DNA of 64,000 nt from Neptunomonas marina (GTDB lineage Bacteria > Pseudomonadota > Gammaproteobacteria > Pseudomonadales > Balneatricaceae), in NCBI RefSeq assembly GCF_004005935.1, contig NZ_SACQ01000003.1, positions 307,625 through 371,624 of the forward strand, written 5' to 3'. A program made the position numbers and the translations under genes. The notes below the pieces were generated by a model, which saw only the letters and a program-made list of their open reading frames with translations, made no database searches and was not told where the DNA came from. Positions 8,921 to 18,493 of this stretch are shown here, piece after piece. Position 1 is the stretch's first letter. Each line of letters opens with the position of its first letter.

Positions 8921-10951
8921 ATGCACAACTCTATTTTACATGTTCAAGATTTCTCTCTGGGTTATCGCAACCGTGCTGGAGACCTTGTCTCGGTCCTACG
9001 GCACATCAACCTAGAGATCCGCCAAGGCGAATCCATTGGTTTAGTGGGCGAGTCAGGTTGTGGTAAGAGTACCTTAGCGCTTGCCATGATGGCATTTCTG
9101 CGCGGCGGATCTGAGGTGATCAGCGGCCAAATCGATTTTCACGGCGGTAACCTTTTTACCCTCTCCAGCGCGAAACTGGCGTCGCTTCGGGGAGGAAAAG
9201 TCGGCCTTATCCCACAAAATGCGGGGCAATCATTAACACCAACGATGAAGATCGAAGCCCAATTAACCGAGGCACTGCGGCTGCACTCCAACGTACCGAG
9301 CAAACAATGGCGACAACGCGCCATTGAACTGCTGCAACAGGTCCGCTTGCCCGCCCCCGAGGCGATGCTAGCGCGCTACCCACACCAACTCTCTGGCGGC
9401 CAGCAACAGCGCGTTGCGATCGCGATGGCGCTCGCCGGAAACCCTGAGCTATTGGTGTTAGACGAGCCCACCACCGGTCTTGATGTAACCACGCAGGCTC
9501 ATATCCTTGAGCTGCTGCGATCCTTGCGCCTTGAGATGGGAATGACAATGGTGTTCGTGAGTCACGACCTTGGCGCCGTAGCACGCATTAGCGATCGCAT
9601 CGCCGTGATGTATGCGGGCGAGATCATTGAGCTGGGGCGCTGCGCAGATGTCTTGCGCACGCCAGCCCACCCCTATACACAAAGTTTGCTGCGCGCGATC
9701 CCGCGTTTGGATGCCAAGGGGCTGCCGCCATCACTCGCAGGTTACCCACCCAAAGTGGGCTCTGTCACGCAGGGCTGCGCCTTTGCTGCACGCTGCCAAC
9801 ACGCAACTGGCCAGTGTCAGCAAGATGCGCAACTCTTACCCCATAAAGAGCAATGGGTGCGCTGCCACCATGTCGGCCAACTACCGGCAAGCAACACTGT
9901 TGTTAGCCATTTAGTGCCGCCTACCAAGCAAAATGCCGATACATTGCTGGATATCAGAGAGCTACAGATCAGCTATCACAAACCCGGATTTTTCGAGCAG
10001 CTACGCAACCGTCCCGCGCCGGTGGCAACCGTTGACGATATTGATTTAACTCTCAAACAGGGCCAAACACTGGCGCTCGTGGGTGAATCGGGTAGCGGAA
10101 AGTCCACCATTATGAAAGCGATTAGCGGGATTCAAACGCCCAGCCAAGGCCAAATTCAACTGCAGCAAGCTGATTTAAACCAGCCCGTTGAAAAACGTGA
10201 TCGCCAGTTGAAGCGCAAGGTGCAGATGATCTTCCAAAACCCCGATGCATCGCTAAACCCAAGACATACGGTGCTCGAAATTCTACAGCAGCCATTGCGG
10301 CTCTACTTCGGACTCAATAACACCGAGTGCCGACAACGAGCAGCGGAACTACTGCAACTGGTACGCCTTGCTCCTCACTATCTAGACCGGATGCCCGGCC
10401 AGCTATCCGGTGGGGAGAAACAGCGAGTTGCAATCGCGCGCTGCTTCGCTGGTGATCCTGAGCTCGTACTCTGTGACGAAGTAACCTCAGCGCTGGATGT
10501 ATCCGTTCAGGCGGCAGTATTAAAGCTGCTCAAAGAGCTACAACAAGAGAAAGGGGTCACTTATCTATTTATTGCTCATGATCTTGCCGTCGTGAAAGCG
10601 CTTGCCGATGAGGTGGCCGTGCTCTACCAAGGGCGTCTTTGTCAGGTTGGCTCCGTGGAAGCGGTCTTTGGTGGCTATCAGCACCCCTACACCTGCGCCT
10701 TGCTCAACGCCGTGCTCCAACCCGATCCGGATCATGCACCACAACTATGCGGTGATGACACCGCCGAGCAACACCCTCCTGCACAGGGCTGCGCCTATCA
10801 GCGCCGTTGTACACTCGCTGAGCCCCGCTGCCGCCAAGCAACGCCGCCGTGGCAGCAAGTTGGCGGCAACCGCATCCGTTGCCACCTCAGTTTGGATGAG
10901 CTATCTAGCCGCAACGGAATGCCAATGCTGATCGATGCAGCCAATTTTTAA
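8921..10951 (+). CDS. Fused double ATP-binding subunit of peptide-type ABC importer (DppD-DppF fusion)
   Basis: A 676-residue protein carrying two complete ABC domains in tandem, as in GsiA. The first has Walker [10 protein letters not shown] near 44, signature [12 protein letters not shown] and Walker [13 protein letters not shown]. The second has GESGSGKST near 388, [12 protein letters not shown] and [12 protein letters not shown]. After each domain comes the Cys-rich oligopeptide/dipeptide C-terminal extension ([15 protein letters not shown] and [15 protein letters not shown]), which in relatives binds a [4Fe-4S] cluster. It energises the two permeases just upstream. Confidence 0.92.
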   Translation: MHNSILHVQDFSLGYRNRAGDLVSVLRHINLEIRQGESIGLVGESGCGKSTLALAMMAFLRGGSEVISGQIDFHGGNLFTLSSAKLASLRGGKVGLIPQNAGQSLTPTMKIEAQLTEALRLHSNVPSKQWRQRAIELLQQVRLPAPEAMLARYPHQLSGGQQQRVAIAMALAGNPELLVLDEPTTGLDVTTQAHILELLRSLRLEMGMTMVFVSHDLGAVARISDRIAVMYAGEIIELGRCADVLRTPAHPYTQSLLRAIPRLDAKGLPPSLAGYPPKVGSVTQGCAFAARCQHATGQCQQDAQLLPHKEQWVRCHHVGQLPASNTVVSHLVPPTKQNADTLLDIRELQISYHKPGFFEQLRNRPAPVATVDDIDLTLKQGQTLALVGESGSGKSTIMKAISGIQTPSQGQIQLQQADLNQPVEKRDRQLKRKVQMIFQNPDASLNPRHTVLEILQQPLRLYFGLNNTECRQRAAELLQLVRLAPHYLDRMPGQLSGGEKQRVAIARCFAGDPELVLCDEVTSALDVSVQAAVLKLLKELQQEKGVTYLFIAHDLAVVKALADEVAVLYQGRLCQVGSVEAVFGGYQHPYTCALLNAVLQPDPDHAPQLCGDDTAEQHPPAQGCAYQRRCTLAEPRCRQATPPWQQVGGNRIRCHLSLDELSSRNGMPMLIDAANF

Positions 10952-10987
10952 GACGATATTTTCAGTTAGGAACGCAAGTTTAACGCT

Positions 10988-11638
10988 ATGGCTATTATTG
11001 TTTACGATCTAGACCACACACTTATCGACGCTGATTGTTCTGAGCTTTGGTTACAGTATCTGATTGATACCGGCCAAGCGGGAACCCAATTGATAGAGGA
11101 AGCCGAACGGCAACGTCAGCAGTATATGAACGGCACGCTCGATATGCAGGACTACTTAAAAATGATCCTGAAAACGCATATCGGCCAAACGCCAGCTGAA
11201 GCGACCGCCGGTATCGATGACTTTATCCGCGATTATGTTGTACCGGCCATCCGCACCGATGCGCTCGCTAACATCCAGCAACATCAAGCATCTGGTGATC
11301 GCTGCGTGGTGATCTCTGCATCGGTGGATTTCCTTGTTAAACCGATCGCAAAGTTTCTGGGTATCGAAGACGCCATTGGCGTGCAGATCGAAACGCGAGC
11401 GGGCTTAATTACTGGCGCCGGTCATGAGGTGATCTGCTATCAGGAGGGCAAAGTATTCTTCTATACGCAGTGGCTACGCGAGCAAAACGAAAGCGCTGCG
11501 GGCAGTTGGTTCTATTCCGACTCACACAATGATTTACCACTGCTGGAGCATGTTGATAACCCTGTCGCGGTAACTCCGGACCCGCAACTGCTAGCGGTCA
11601 GTGACGCGCGTAATTGGCAGGTGATGCATTGGCAATAA
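10988..11638 (+). CDS. HAD-superfamily IB phosphatase (SerB-like)
   Basis: This 216-residue soluble hydrolase opens with the HAD nucleophile motif YDLDHTLID (Asp7 nucleophile, Asp9 acid). Motif II is VVISASVDFL, and the C-terminal acidic motif is FYSDSHNDLPLLE. It matches the HAD-IB phosphoserine-phosphatase-like group and should remove phosphate from a small cytoplasmic metabolite. It lies 36 bp after the ABC ATPase gene as the last gene of the operon, so its likely substrate is the monoester released by the first gene product. The true substrate is unknown. Confidence 0.85.
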   Translation: MAIIVYDLDHTLIDADCSELWLQYLIDTGQAGTQLIEEAERQRQQYMNGTLDMQDYLKMILKTHIGQTPAEATAGIDDFIRDYVVPAIRTDALANIQQHQASGDRCVVISASVDFLVKPIAKFLGIEDAIGVQIETRAGLITGAGHEVICYQEGKVFFYTQWLREQNESAAGSWFYSDSHNDLPLLEHVDNPVAVTPDPQLLAVSDARNWQVMHWQ

Positions 11639-11656
11639 AACAGAGAGAAAGGAGAA

Positions 11657-11678
11657 GCTGAGCGCGAATGCGCTCAGC
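11657..11678. terminator. Hairpin between convergent operons
   Basis: A perfect 9-bp stem (GCTGAGCGC with GCGCTCAGC) and a GAAT loop lie between the HAD phosphatase (plus) and the quinoprotein gene (minus). On the minus strand it is followed by a pyrimidine-rich but broken T tract, so termination is probable rather than certain. Confidence 0.55.
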
Positions 11679-11692
11679 GATAGGCTAATCAC

Positions 11693-13447
11693 TTAGCTCT
11701 TAGGTAGCTTGAAGGTCCAGACAGTGCCACCTTGGTTTAGGTGTTTCACGCGCTTAGCAACTTCACCACCCCATAGCGGTACTGCGCCACCCCAACCGGA
11801 AACAACGGACAGGTACTGCTCGCCATCTTGTTCCCACGTTACCGGTGAACCCACGATGCCAGAGCCGGTGTTGAACTCATACTCCACCTCGCCAGTCTTC
11901 GCGTTCAAGCCCTTCAGGTAGCCTTCTGGTGTGCCGAAGAAAACCAAATTACCTTTCGTTGCCAGTACGCCGCCCCACAGTGGTGCGTAGTTCGTATGAC
12001 GCCAGATCTCTTTACCCGTTTTCGGGTCCATGGCACGCAATACACCAATGTACTCGTCGTTCATCGGCTTGATTGTGAAGCCCGCACCTAAGTACGCCGC
12101 ACCTTTTTTGTAGGCGGTTGGCTCGTTCCAGATATCCATCGCCCATTCATTTGATGGCACGTAAAACAGCTCGGTATCTTGGCTGTACGCAATCGGCATC
12201 CAGTTCTTACCACCGAGGAAGGATGGAATCGCAACAACCGACTTACCTTTTTTGCCATCAGCGGAGTCAGCAGGGTTACCTGGACGGAACGCCTCGTCGT
12301 AGATCGGGCGGCCCGTCTTCGGATCTAGGCCTTTTGCCCACGTGATTTTATCCACGAATGGGAAGCCACGGATAAAACCACCATCTTCGCGGTTAAGGAC
12401 ATACATAAAGCCGTTACGGTCAGCCGTTGCTGCGGCCTTAACCGTTTTGCCGCCCTCTTGATAGTCAAAAGAGATCAGCTCGTTTACACCGTCATAATCC
12501 CAGCCATCATGTGGAGTCGTTTGGAAGTGCCAAACGATTTTGCCGGTATCGGGATCGATCGCCAAACGCGATGAAGAGAACAGGTTGTCACCTGGGCGCA
12601 AGTGCGAGTTCCATGGCGCAGGGTTACCCGTACCGAAGAAAAGTAGGTCAACATCTGGATCATAGGTGCCGCCTAACCATGTTGCCGCACCACCTGATTT
12701 CCACAGATCGCCAGGCCATGTTTTACCCGCTTCACCGCCGGAGATGCCGTTCTCCATCTTTTTGCCATCTTTCCAGATGTACCCCATGTGGCCTTCAACG
12801 GTTGGGCGTGACCACGCCAGCTTACCGGTTTTCGCATCGTAAGCTTCAACTTTACCCACGATACCAAACTCACCACCGGATACGCCGGTAATCACCTTAC
12901 CTTTTACAACAATCGGTGCTGCAGTGATCGAGTAGCCTGCTTTGTAGTCCTCTACCTTTTTCTTCCACTTCACCTTGCCGGTCTTGGCATCAAGCGCAAC
13001 CAGCTTGGCATCTAGCGTACCGAAGATCACCAGATTGTCGTACAACGCAACACCACGGTTGATTACGTCACAGCACGGCATGATGCCATCGGGCAAACGT
13101 GCGTTGTACTCCCAAAGCTCTTCACCCGTTTTCGTATCTATAGCGAAAACACGTGAGTAAGAAGCTGTCACGTACATAACGCCATCTTTGATCATCGGCT
13201 GCGACTCTTGGCCGCGCTGCTTCTCACCACCAAATGAGAACGCCCATACCGGACGCATATCTTTTACAGTGCCTGTGTTGATCTTGTCCATTGGGCTGTA
13301 GCGCTGGCCACGCAAGCCCATACCATTTGAGACGACATCTTCCACTGTCATCTGATCTTTGAGGATATCTTCGTCAGTAACACCTGCATGAACAGCGCCC
13401 GCAACTGACATGGCTGCAACGAGGGCAGACAGTGCGAATTTCTTCAT
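11693..13447 (-). CDS. pedH: PQQ-dependent alcohol dehydrogenase, lanthanide-type (PedH/ExaF-like)
   Basis: A 584-residue periplasmic quinoprotein with an eight-bladed propeller fold that oxidises primary alcohols and passes electrons to cytochrome c-550. Its signal peptide (1-21) ends VHA. The vicinal disulfide pair is Cys125-Cys126, and tryptophan-docking repeats such as DAKTGK are frequent. The active site reads W316-D317-Y318-D319. The extra Asp two residues after the catalytic Asp is the known coordination mark of lanthanide-dependent enzymes (XoxF, ExaF, PedH). An upstream GTG/ATG would add 20 residues, but the ATG at 13447 has an AGGAGCG site. It is the Ln-type partner of the Ca-type enzyme at 18494. 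No cytochrome is fused. Confidence 0.93.
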   Translation of the reverse strand: MKKFALSALVAAMSVAGAVHAGVTDEDILKDQMTVEDVVSNGMGLRGQRYSPMDKINTGTVKDMRPVWAFSFGGEKQRGQESQPMIKDGVMYVTASYSRVFAIDTKTGEELWEYNARLPDGIMPCCDVINRGVALYDNLVIFGTLDAKLVALDAKTGKVKWKKKVEDYKAGYSITAAPIVVKGKVITGVSGGEFGIVGKVEAYDAKTGKLAWSRPTVEGHMGYIWKDGKKMENGISGGEAGKTWPGDLWKSGGAATWLGGTYDPDVDLLFFGTGNPAPWNSHLRPGDNLFSSSRLAIDPDTGKIVWHFQTTPHDGWDYDGVNELISFDYQEGGKTVKAAATADRNGFMYVLNREDGGFIRGFPFVDKITWAKGLDPKTGRPIYDEAFRPGNPADSADGKKGKSVVAIPSFLGGKNWMPIAYSQDTELFYVPSNEWAMDIWNEPTAYKKGAAYLGAGFTIKPMNDEYIGVLRAMDPKTGKEIWRHTNYAPLWGGVLATKGNLVFFGTPEGYLKGLNAKTGEVEYEFNTGSGIVGSPVTWEQDGEQYLSVVSGWGGAVPLWGGEVAKRVKHLNQGGTVWTFKLPKS

Positions 13448-13574
13448 CGTACGCTCCTTTACGGATTTTATTCTTGGCTTTAGGAGAGAGTCGGGAAAAT
13501 TTCCCAAATCATGCAGGCAATTGTTTTGTTTTCGAGTTTTTCCAACAATTAATCAGCCGAAGTAGTTTTCTCAT

Positions 13575-13592
13575 CACTTGGTAGTAATACCG
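13575..13592 (-). promoter_or_regulatory. Half copy of the TTGG/TAGTAAT element before the Ln-type dehydrogenase
   Basis: CTTGGTAGTAAT at 13578-13589 repeats the right half of copy A (TTTGGTAGTAAT), about 130 bp upstream of the pedH-like start. The second TTGG 22 bp away is not conserved here (GCCG instead), so the evidence is weaker than for the full copies. Confidence 0.35.
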
Positions 13593-13717
13593 ACCAAAGC
13601 ACCGTCTCTTGCTGCGGCCTCCCGCTTTACGAATCTTTACCTAGCTTTACACGTTAAAACCTTACGAAACCAAAGGGTTAGCGGGATAATTCGCCCATAA
13701 CAAACAAGGACCTAAAG

Positions 13718-14263
13718 ATGAGCAGAGCAATTTCACTTTCAAAACTCACTATCCGCCTTCACTGGTTAATCGCTGTGGGCATGATTGGCAGTTTGGCGTT
13801 TGGTATCTATCTCGATGAGTTTGCAGCGTCTGCAAACAAAGGATCATTAATAGGCTTGCATAAATCCGTTGGCGTCATTGTGTTGCTGCTAGCTCTTGTG
13901 CGCTTGATCAATACCGCTAAACAAGGCTTGCCAACGCCGCTCTCAGAAAGCGCCGCCTGGCAACTGAGTGCCGCCAAAGTGACCCATATCTTGTTGCTGG
14001 CAGGCACACTGTTTATGCCAATATCAGGCGTGATGATGTCGGTGGGCGGTGGATACCCAGTAGGGGTATTTGGCCTGCCACTAATACCAGCAGGCGACGA
14101 GAACGAGATGCTAAGCCAGATTGGCCACGCGGTGCATGATGTTGGTGCGAACATTATGATCGCAGCGGTACTGCTACACGTTGCTGGTGCCGTGAAACAT
14201 AGTCTTATTGATAAAGATGGCACGATGGCCAGAATGCTCGGTAAGCAGATCGGTAACTCTTAA
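13718..14263 (+). CDS. Cytochrome b561 family protein
   Basis: A 181-residue four-helix membrane cytochrome b. The expected haem-ligand histidines appear in RLHWLIAV (His15), GLHKSVGV, GHAVHDVG and LLHVAGAVKH. Members of this family move electrons between quinol and periplasmic partners. Start ATG at 13718 has AAGGA 9 bp upstream. It is transcribed divergently from the Ln-type alcohol dehydrogenase across a 270-bp region, so it may link that system to the quinone pool, but this is inferred from position only. Confidence 0.85.
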   Translation: MSRAISLSKLTIRLHWLIAVGMIGSLAFGIYLDEFAASANKGSLIGLHKSVGVIVLLLALVRLINTAKQGLPTPLSESAAWQLSAAKVTHILLLAGTLFMPISGVMMSVGGGYPVGVFGLPLIPAGDENEMLSQIGHAVHDVGANIMIAAVLLHVAGAVKHSLIDKDGTMARMLGKQIGNS

Positions 14264-14277
14264 TCTAAGCCTTTGTT

Positions 14278-14304
14278 GTTGTGCCTGCACAAAACAGGCA
14301 CAAC
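14278..14304. terminator. Hairpin between convergent cytochrome b561 and XRE genes
   Basis: A perfect 10-bp stem (GTTGTGCCTG with CAGGCACAAC) around a 7-nt loop separates the two convergent stops at 14263 and 14313. There is no strong T-run on either side. Confidence 0.5.
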
Positions 14305-14312
14305 AGCACTCA

Positions 14313-14786
14313 CTACGGCTTGTTTAAGCGCTTCTCAATAGCTCGCTTTTCCCAATCGGCTCCGAACAAGTCGATCAGATCAAAAGCCCGCGCAGCATGA
14401 GATACCACACCTATCCCCCAGCCGAGCGCTGGCCAAACTACCCACCAATACCCAGAATAAGTAAATACATTGATGAGCAGCAACAAGACCATGACGCCAG
14501 TATAAGACAGGAGGTGGGAGTAGAAGCTCTTCACCGCCTTTACATGCTGACGCGCGGCTTGCTCTTCTGCTGAGGTATCTGCCACCAAGGTTTCATCACT
14601 TGCTTGAGCAACGTGCAGTTGGGCAAGGTCAACTTCAAGCACCGCAGCAATCGCTTTCAGAGACTCAGCACCCACCGTCTGGCCTTTCTCTGAACGCTGT
14701 ACCGTCCTTACGCTAAGTCCTGCAACCTCTGCCAGTTGCTCTTGAGACCAGCCCCTGTTTTGCCGTAGCTGCCGAATAGTCATCAC
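14313..14786 (-). CDS. XRE-family regulator with C-terminal 2TM domain
   Basis: A 157-residue protein. Residues 3-58 form a Cro/C1-type helix-turn-helix (IRQLRQNRGWSQEQLAEVAG). Residues about 85-150 match the two-helix '2TM' membrane domain, with helices near 97-110 and 113-127 and a closing WEKRAIEKRL. This gives a membrane-anchored DNA-binding protein. The start ATG at 14786 has an AGGAGG site 4-9 bp upstream. It may control the neighbouring genes or itself; no operator was identified. Confidence 0.8.
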   Translation of the reverse strand: MMTIRQLRQNRGWSQEQLAEVAGLSVRTVQRSEKGQTVGAESLKAIAAVLEVDLAQLHVAQASDETLVADTSAEEQAARQHVKAVKSFYSHLLSYTGVMVLLLLINVFTYSGYWWVVWPALGWGIGVVSHAARAFDLIDLFGADWEKRAIEKRLNKP

Positions 14787-14956
14787 ACCTCCTGTTATGT
14801 ATGAATCGACTATACAACGCTATGAACGTGCGAACCACGACATAAACATGACTGTCACCTGACAGATTAATAAAATCAATATGTTAGCGACGTTACCTGA
14901 TAACTTAACAGCCTGAAAGACTCCCTTGAAGGTCACCGTTTGCGCTCGGCGGCCAA

Positions 14957-15877
14957 CTAAAAGTTAGCCTCCTCATACTTCGGATAAAGGTGGGCGACCG
15001 TTCGGGCAAACTCCCGACGGCTAAGCGCTATCTCAGCAAACTCGGCCTTGATCGGTGTTTTCATCACCTCAGTCATACTTAAGCCTGCTTGTGCAGCCTT
15101 CGTCAGCGATTGATCTAACCAGCGCAGATAGCTCTGCATCTGCGCAATAGCGCGCCCATCTTCAATCAGTGGCCCATGTCCCGGCACCATAAGGGTGTAG
15201 TCAAGTTCACCCAGTTCCGTTATCTGCTCAAGCCAAATAGCCAAGCCCGGCGTGTGTGGGGTTGTTAACGCGCGCTGATAAAACACCATATCGGCCGCAA
15301 ACACGACGCCGGTTTTGTGGTCTTTAATCACTAAGTCTGCGCCGCTATGACCACTAAAGGGCATCAACGCAAGCCGATGAGACCCCAGCGTGATTTCCGA
15401 TTCGGTGATGACTTTACGTGGCACTTCAACCTCTGTGGAGCGCATCCAATCACCAACCAAGCGGTACATATTTTCCGCAAAAGCATCGCCATGCTGAGCA
15501 ATCTGCTCGGAAGTTTGCTTCAGTGCATAGATATCAACATCGGAAAACGCCTGATTTCCCAAGAAGTGATCAGGATGGTGATGGGTGTTCAGCACTAACT
15601 TTATCGGTTGATCCGTTGTTTGTTTAATCACCTCACGTAGCGCACGGCCATACCGAAGCGAGGGGCCCGTATCGATAACAACAACCCCCTCTTCCGTAAC
15701 AATAAACCCAGTGTTGACGATGTTACCGCCATTTTCGCGCGAAAAGTCCTCAAGTTTTCCTTGTAACACATAGGTGTTGGACGCAATGAGTTGAGCTTTC
15801 AAATTGTAAGTTAACGGCGCAGCACTCACTTGCGCCGCCCCAAATACAAGAACACTAAGGAGCCATCGAATCATCAT
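14957..15877 (-). CDS. Quinoprotein relay system zinc metallohydrolase (MBL fold, SoxH-related)
   Basis: A 306-residue exported metallo-beta-lactamase-fold protein with a signal peptide of about 19 residues ending VSA. The zinc motif HxHxDH is seen as THHHPDHFLG (about 96-105), further metal ligands are GHSGAD and VPGHGPL. It matches the metallohydrolase found next to quinoprotein dehydrogenases and related to SoxH. Its substrate is not established; by analogy with Sox it may release product from the SoxYZ-like carrier. It is coded 12 bp after that carrier gene in the same operon. GGAGGG precedes the ATG by 7 bp. Confidence 0.85.
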   Translation of the reverse strand: MMIRWLLSVLVFGAAQVSAAPLTYNLKAQLIASNTYVLQGKLEDFSRENGGNIVNTGFIVTEEGVVVIDTGPSLRYGRALREVIKQTTDQPIKLVLNTHHHPDHFLGNQAFSDVDIYALKQTSEQIAQHGDAFAENMYRLVGDWMRSTEVEVPRKVITESEITLGSHRLALMPFSGHSGADLVIKDHKTGVVFAADMVFYQRALTTPHTPGLAIWLEQITELGELDYTLMVPGHGPLIEDGRAIAQMQSYLRWLDQSLTKAAQAGLSMTEVMKTPIKAEFAEIALSRREFARTVAHLYPKYEEANF

Positions 15878-15889
15878 CTCTCTACCCTC

Positions 15890-16645
15890 CTAGAGTGCTT
15901 GCTCAAATTCATTGCCGCCATTATCCCGTAGCCAGATCATGTGCTTCTGGTTCGGATGACGCACATCCAGCGTGATCACAGGGTTTTCACTCACCGGTTG
16001 CGACAATTTTAGGCGCGCCAGATCATCACCCTGCGCGTTCCGCACAACAACCTGCTCAATGTAAAACTCAGGGATAGCATCCACTAAGCCGGTATCCATC
16101 GGGTGGATGATCTTGAACTTGTACCGCCCGCCCGTTTCGCGGGCGAAGAAACGGCTCTTCATCTCACCTAGGTGGCTCTCCCAATAGGGATTTCCGGCCC
16201 CAGTGCTTGGTGTTGTACAACCGCCACCGGCAGCATCCAGATAGCTACCGCCCATATGCCAAACGCCTGACTTGGTTAACACGGCCGCTCTAACCGCTGT
16301 TCCCTGCTGGACCTTAATACGCAGCGATACCCGTGGCACCACATCAGGATGAGGGTAGTAGGTAAAGATATGCTGAATGGGATTGAGGTCCGCCCACACA
16401 ACAATGCGCTCGATCTCACCAGCCAAGTTTTGTGCATCAACGGTGATTGGCACTTGGGTCGGGTCTTCAGCAAAGGTGGGCACTTCAACTTTAACCTCAG
16501 GATCAAAGCGAAACGGAGCGTCGCCGATAAACTGCTGGCGCATATAGTCCCACAGCGGCGAGTTGAGTGGATCAGGTTCGCTGGCGTGCGCCGCCATACA
16601 GCCTAATGACAGCAGTGCCGCAGCGATAATGTGCTTAGCTCGCAT
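15890..16645 (-). CDS. Quinoprotein dehydrogenase-associated SoxYZ-like carrier protein (SoxY-SoxZ fusion)
   Basis: A 251-residue periplasmic protein (signal peptide 1-21) in which a SoxY-like half is joined to a SoxZ-like half. The SoxY half ends with the swinging-arm motif as GGGCTTPS (Cys143). In true SoxY this Cys carries the sulfur substrate at the extreme C-terminus; here the arm is internal and leads into the SoxZ-like part (from about 155). The family accompanies PQQ dehydrogenases, and its cargo is unknown. The window also carries genuine separate SoxY and SoxZ at 54382-55182. Confidence 0.85.
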   Translation of the reverse strand: MRAKHIIAAALLSLGCMAAHASEPDPLNSPLWDYMRQQFIGDAPFRFDPEVKVEVPTFAEDPTQVPITVDAQNLAGEIERIVVWADLNPIQHIFTYYPHPDVVPRVSLRIKVQQGTAVRAAVLTKSGVWHMGGSYLDAAGGGCTTPSTGAGNPYWESHLGEMKSRFFARETGGRYKFKIIHPMDTGLVDAIPEFYIEQVVVRNAQGDDLARLKLSQPVSENPVITLDVRHPNQKHMIWLRDNGGNEFEQAL

Positions 16646-16688
16646 AACAGGTCTCCCCTTTTATTTTTATTTTCGGGTTGTATGGATG

Positions 16689-17606
16689 TTAGTTTTGTTG
16701 GGTTTGGTAAAACTCCGGAAGCTCATAGCGTAAGCCGTAACGCTTGTAGATCGTCTCCATCTCACCAGACAACACCATGCCTTCGACCACATCAGCGATG
16801 GCATAGCCTAGCTGACGATAGGTGTGTTTAATCGCCATCCCGATATCCCATTTCTGCTTACCCATCGTGGGATAGCCGTTTGACGCCAGTGAGAAGTTTG
16901 CATTGGGGGCGCTGGCCAGCAGCCAATCGACCTCTGCTCGCATCGCCATAATTGCATCGACCTTTCCTGCCGACATCGCCGCATATGCAGCGCGTGCATT
17001 AGCAAAATGATGCGTGTTATCGCGCATCCGCCCACCAAAAGCAGAGGTCAGATAAAAGGCCGGTAAGCTGTCGATCTCAACGCCGATGGGATGGTATTGG
17101 AACACGGCCAAGGTGGAGACATTATCGATCTGCGTATGATCGTAAGCCACTTGCCAACTCTCACGCTGGTAAGGGCCAAACATCACAACCATATCGTTGA
17201 TGACATACCCCGTTGAGTCGCGCATGTAGCTGTACTCACGATCATAGGGAACGCGCATCATCACATCAGCAATGTTTTTCAGCGCTAACGGGTTTTGCTC
17301 GTTTTTGTCCAGATAGTGCCCTTTCCAGACATTATTACGGAGATCGTCCTCTAAGTTTTCATCGGGAGTGATCCAATGGGGGCGGAACTCTAGGTTAAAT
17401 GCGTTCGCGATACGCTGCCCTATCTCAACATCCACACCCTTGGGCTGGCCATCTTCAAGGTAGGAATAGGGAGGAAAATCGCGATAGAAACCCACTTTGA
17501 TATAGCCGCTATCGATCACATCATCATAATAACGCGCAAACGCCAGGCTGCTATGCAGGCTGACGTTTGCGAAGATAATAGCGGTTAGTAGCGCTAACTT
17601 ACTCAT
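16689..17606 (-). CDS. Quinoprotein-associated periplasmic binding protein (MoxJ/XoxJ-like)
   Basis: A 305-residue protein of the solute-binding family 3 fold that accompanies PQQ dehydrogenases. After a signal peptide ending AFA come IKVGFYRDFPPYSYLEDGQP and MRVPYDREYSYMRD, typical of the MoxJ group. In methylotrophs MoxJ/XoxJ is thought to help activate or mature the dehydrogenase rather than to serve a transporter, and no permease lies nearby. The ATG at 17606 overlaps the stop of the cytochrome gene (ATGAGTAA), which supports translational coupling. An ATG nine bases upstream is possible. Confidence 0.85.
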   Translation of the reverse strand: MSKLALLTAIIFANVSLHSSLAFARYYDDVIDSGYIKVGFYRDFPPYSYLEDGQPKGVDVEIGQRIANAFNLEFRPHWITPDENLEDDLRNNVWKGHYLDKNEQNPLALKNIADVMMRVPYDREYSYMRDSTGYVINDMVVMFGPYQRESWQVAYDHTQIDNVSTLAVFQYHPIGVEIDSLPAFYLTSAFGGRMRDNTHHFANARAAYAAMSAGKVDAIMAMRAEVDWLLASAPNANFSLASNGYPTMGKQKWDIGMAIKHTYRQLGYAIADVVEGMVLSGEMETIYKRYGLRYELPEFYQTQQN

Positions 17607-18042
17607 CGGTAGCACGCGTTTCTAGCCAAGCGCGAATCGCCCATAGCGCTTCTTGGCTGAGGTGCTCTGCCATTTTTGGCATGTAAACACGTCCATCGCG
17701 CACCGCACCGTTTACAACGCGGTATTTGAACCACTCGTCGCCCTCTATACCCGCTTCTAGGTAACGCAAATCCGGTGCTATACCGCCAGAGATAGCATCA
17801 AGGCCGTGGCAACGGGCGCAGTTTTGCGTGTAAGCAGACTCACCAATTTTGACGGCCAGGTCGCGTTTCTCGTACTCGGCGTTATATGGATTCTCGTCTA
17901 GCCACTCTTCGCCGAGTGGCTGCAAGCCTTCAACGTCGATACTTTGCGGCGTTACATCACCATGCGCAATAACTTGACCGGCGATGGCCGCGGTCAGGAA
18001 ACCAACTGCTGTTAGACCTAAAGCTTTCTTATGAATAGACAT
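17599..18042 (-). CDS. pedF: Cytochrome c-550 (PedF/ExaB-like electron acceptor)
   Basis: A 147-residue periplasmic monohaem cytochrome c. It has a signal peptide of about 26 residues (ending VIAHG), the haem motif CARCH at about 75-79 and a distal methionine in RVYMPKM. It matches the c-550 that accepts electrons from PQQ ethanol dehydrogenase. It heads the operon with the binding protein, SoxYZ-like carrier and metallohydrolase. The TTGG-repeat element lies about 170 bp upstream. Confidence 0.88.
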   Translation of the reverse strand: MSIHKKALGLTAVGFLTAAIAGQVIAHGDVTPQSIDVEGLQPLGEEWLDENPYNAEYEKRDLAVKIGESAYTQNCARCHGLDAISGGIAPDLRYLEAGIEGDEWFKYRVVNGAVRDGRVYMPKMAEHLSQEALWAIRAWLETRATDE

Positions 18043-18493
18043 CTTTCTTTCACCACTTAGTTTTTATATTCGTTGCGTGGGTTGATACCAATGCAGTTTG
18101 ATCAACCGCTCTTTCTCTAAAGAGCAAACCAACGCATCTGTTTGCTCGCCGCGTCACCCTCTGCGGCTGGGATGTCTATATAGTAGGCCGAGGGCAAAAT
18201 CGCCCAGAATTGTACTTTGGGTTTCAAAAACTACTCCCTTGGTAGGAAAGCCAGCACATACCGCAACTTAAGTACACCATCTGCTAACTCGCTCTACTAC
18301 CTACGCACTACGCCAACGTAATTACTACGGGTTTTTTCCCTAATACCACAGGGAATTACTCCCTCAAATTCAGGTGAGACGCCCGCAATAGCGGGGCTAA
18401 ATGCCGTTGTCCACTGCGCTATGCAGCGATGAGAATGAACAGAGCGATCGATTCATCGCAAGCCACGAACCTCCTGAATAAAGGGTTTTTACA
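18043..18493. promoter_or_regulatory. Divergent control region between cytochrome c-550 and exaA
   Basis: These 451 bp contain no gene. They hold a 7-bp inverted repeat at 18108-18125 (GCTCTTT/AAAGAGC) near the cytochrome start and the TTGG repeat at 18213-18246. An AT-rich stretch with ATTACTACGGG and ATTACTCCC sequences lies at 18320-18370 on the exaA side. The last resembles broken copies of the operator, but I could not align a full one for exaA. Confidence 0.5.
18213..18246 (-). promoter_or_regulatory. Candidate PQQ-regulon operator, copy C (TTGG repeat, 22 bp)
   Basis: On the plus strand TTGG occurs at 18217-18220 and 18239-18242, with CAAAAACTACTCC between, almost identical to the aldehyde dehydrogenase copy. 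It is oriented as in the other copies relative to the leftward cytochrome c-550 gene. Confidence 0.55.

Noticed and set aside
18320..18370. A plus-strand copy of the TTGG-repeat element for exaA
   Set aside because: Pieces such as ATTACTACGGG and ATTACTCCC are present, but no TTGG pair of the right spacing could be aligned in the right orientation.
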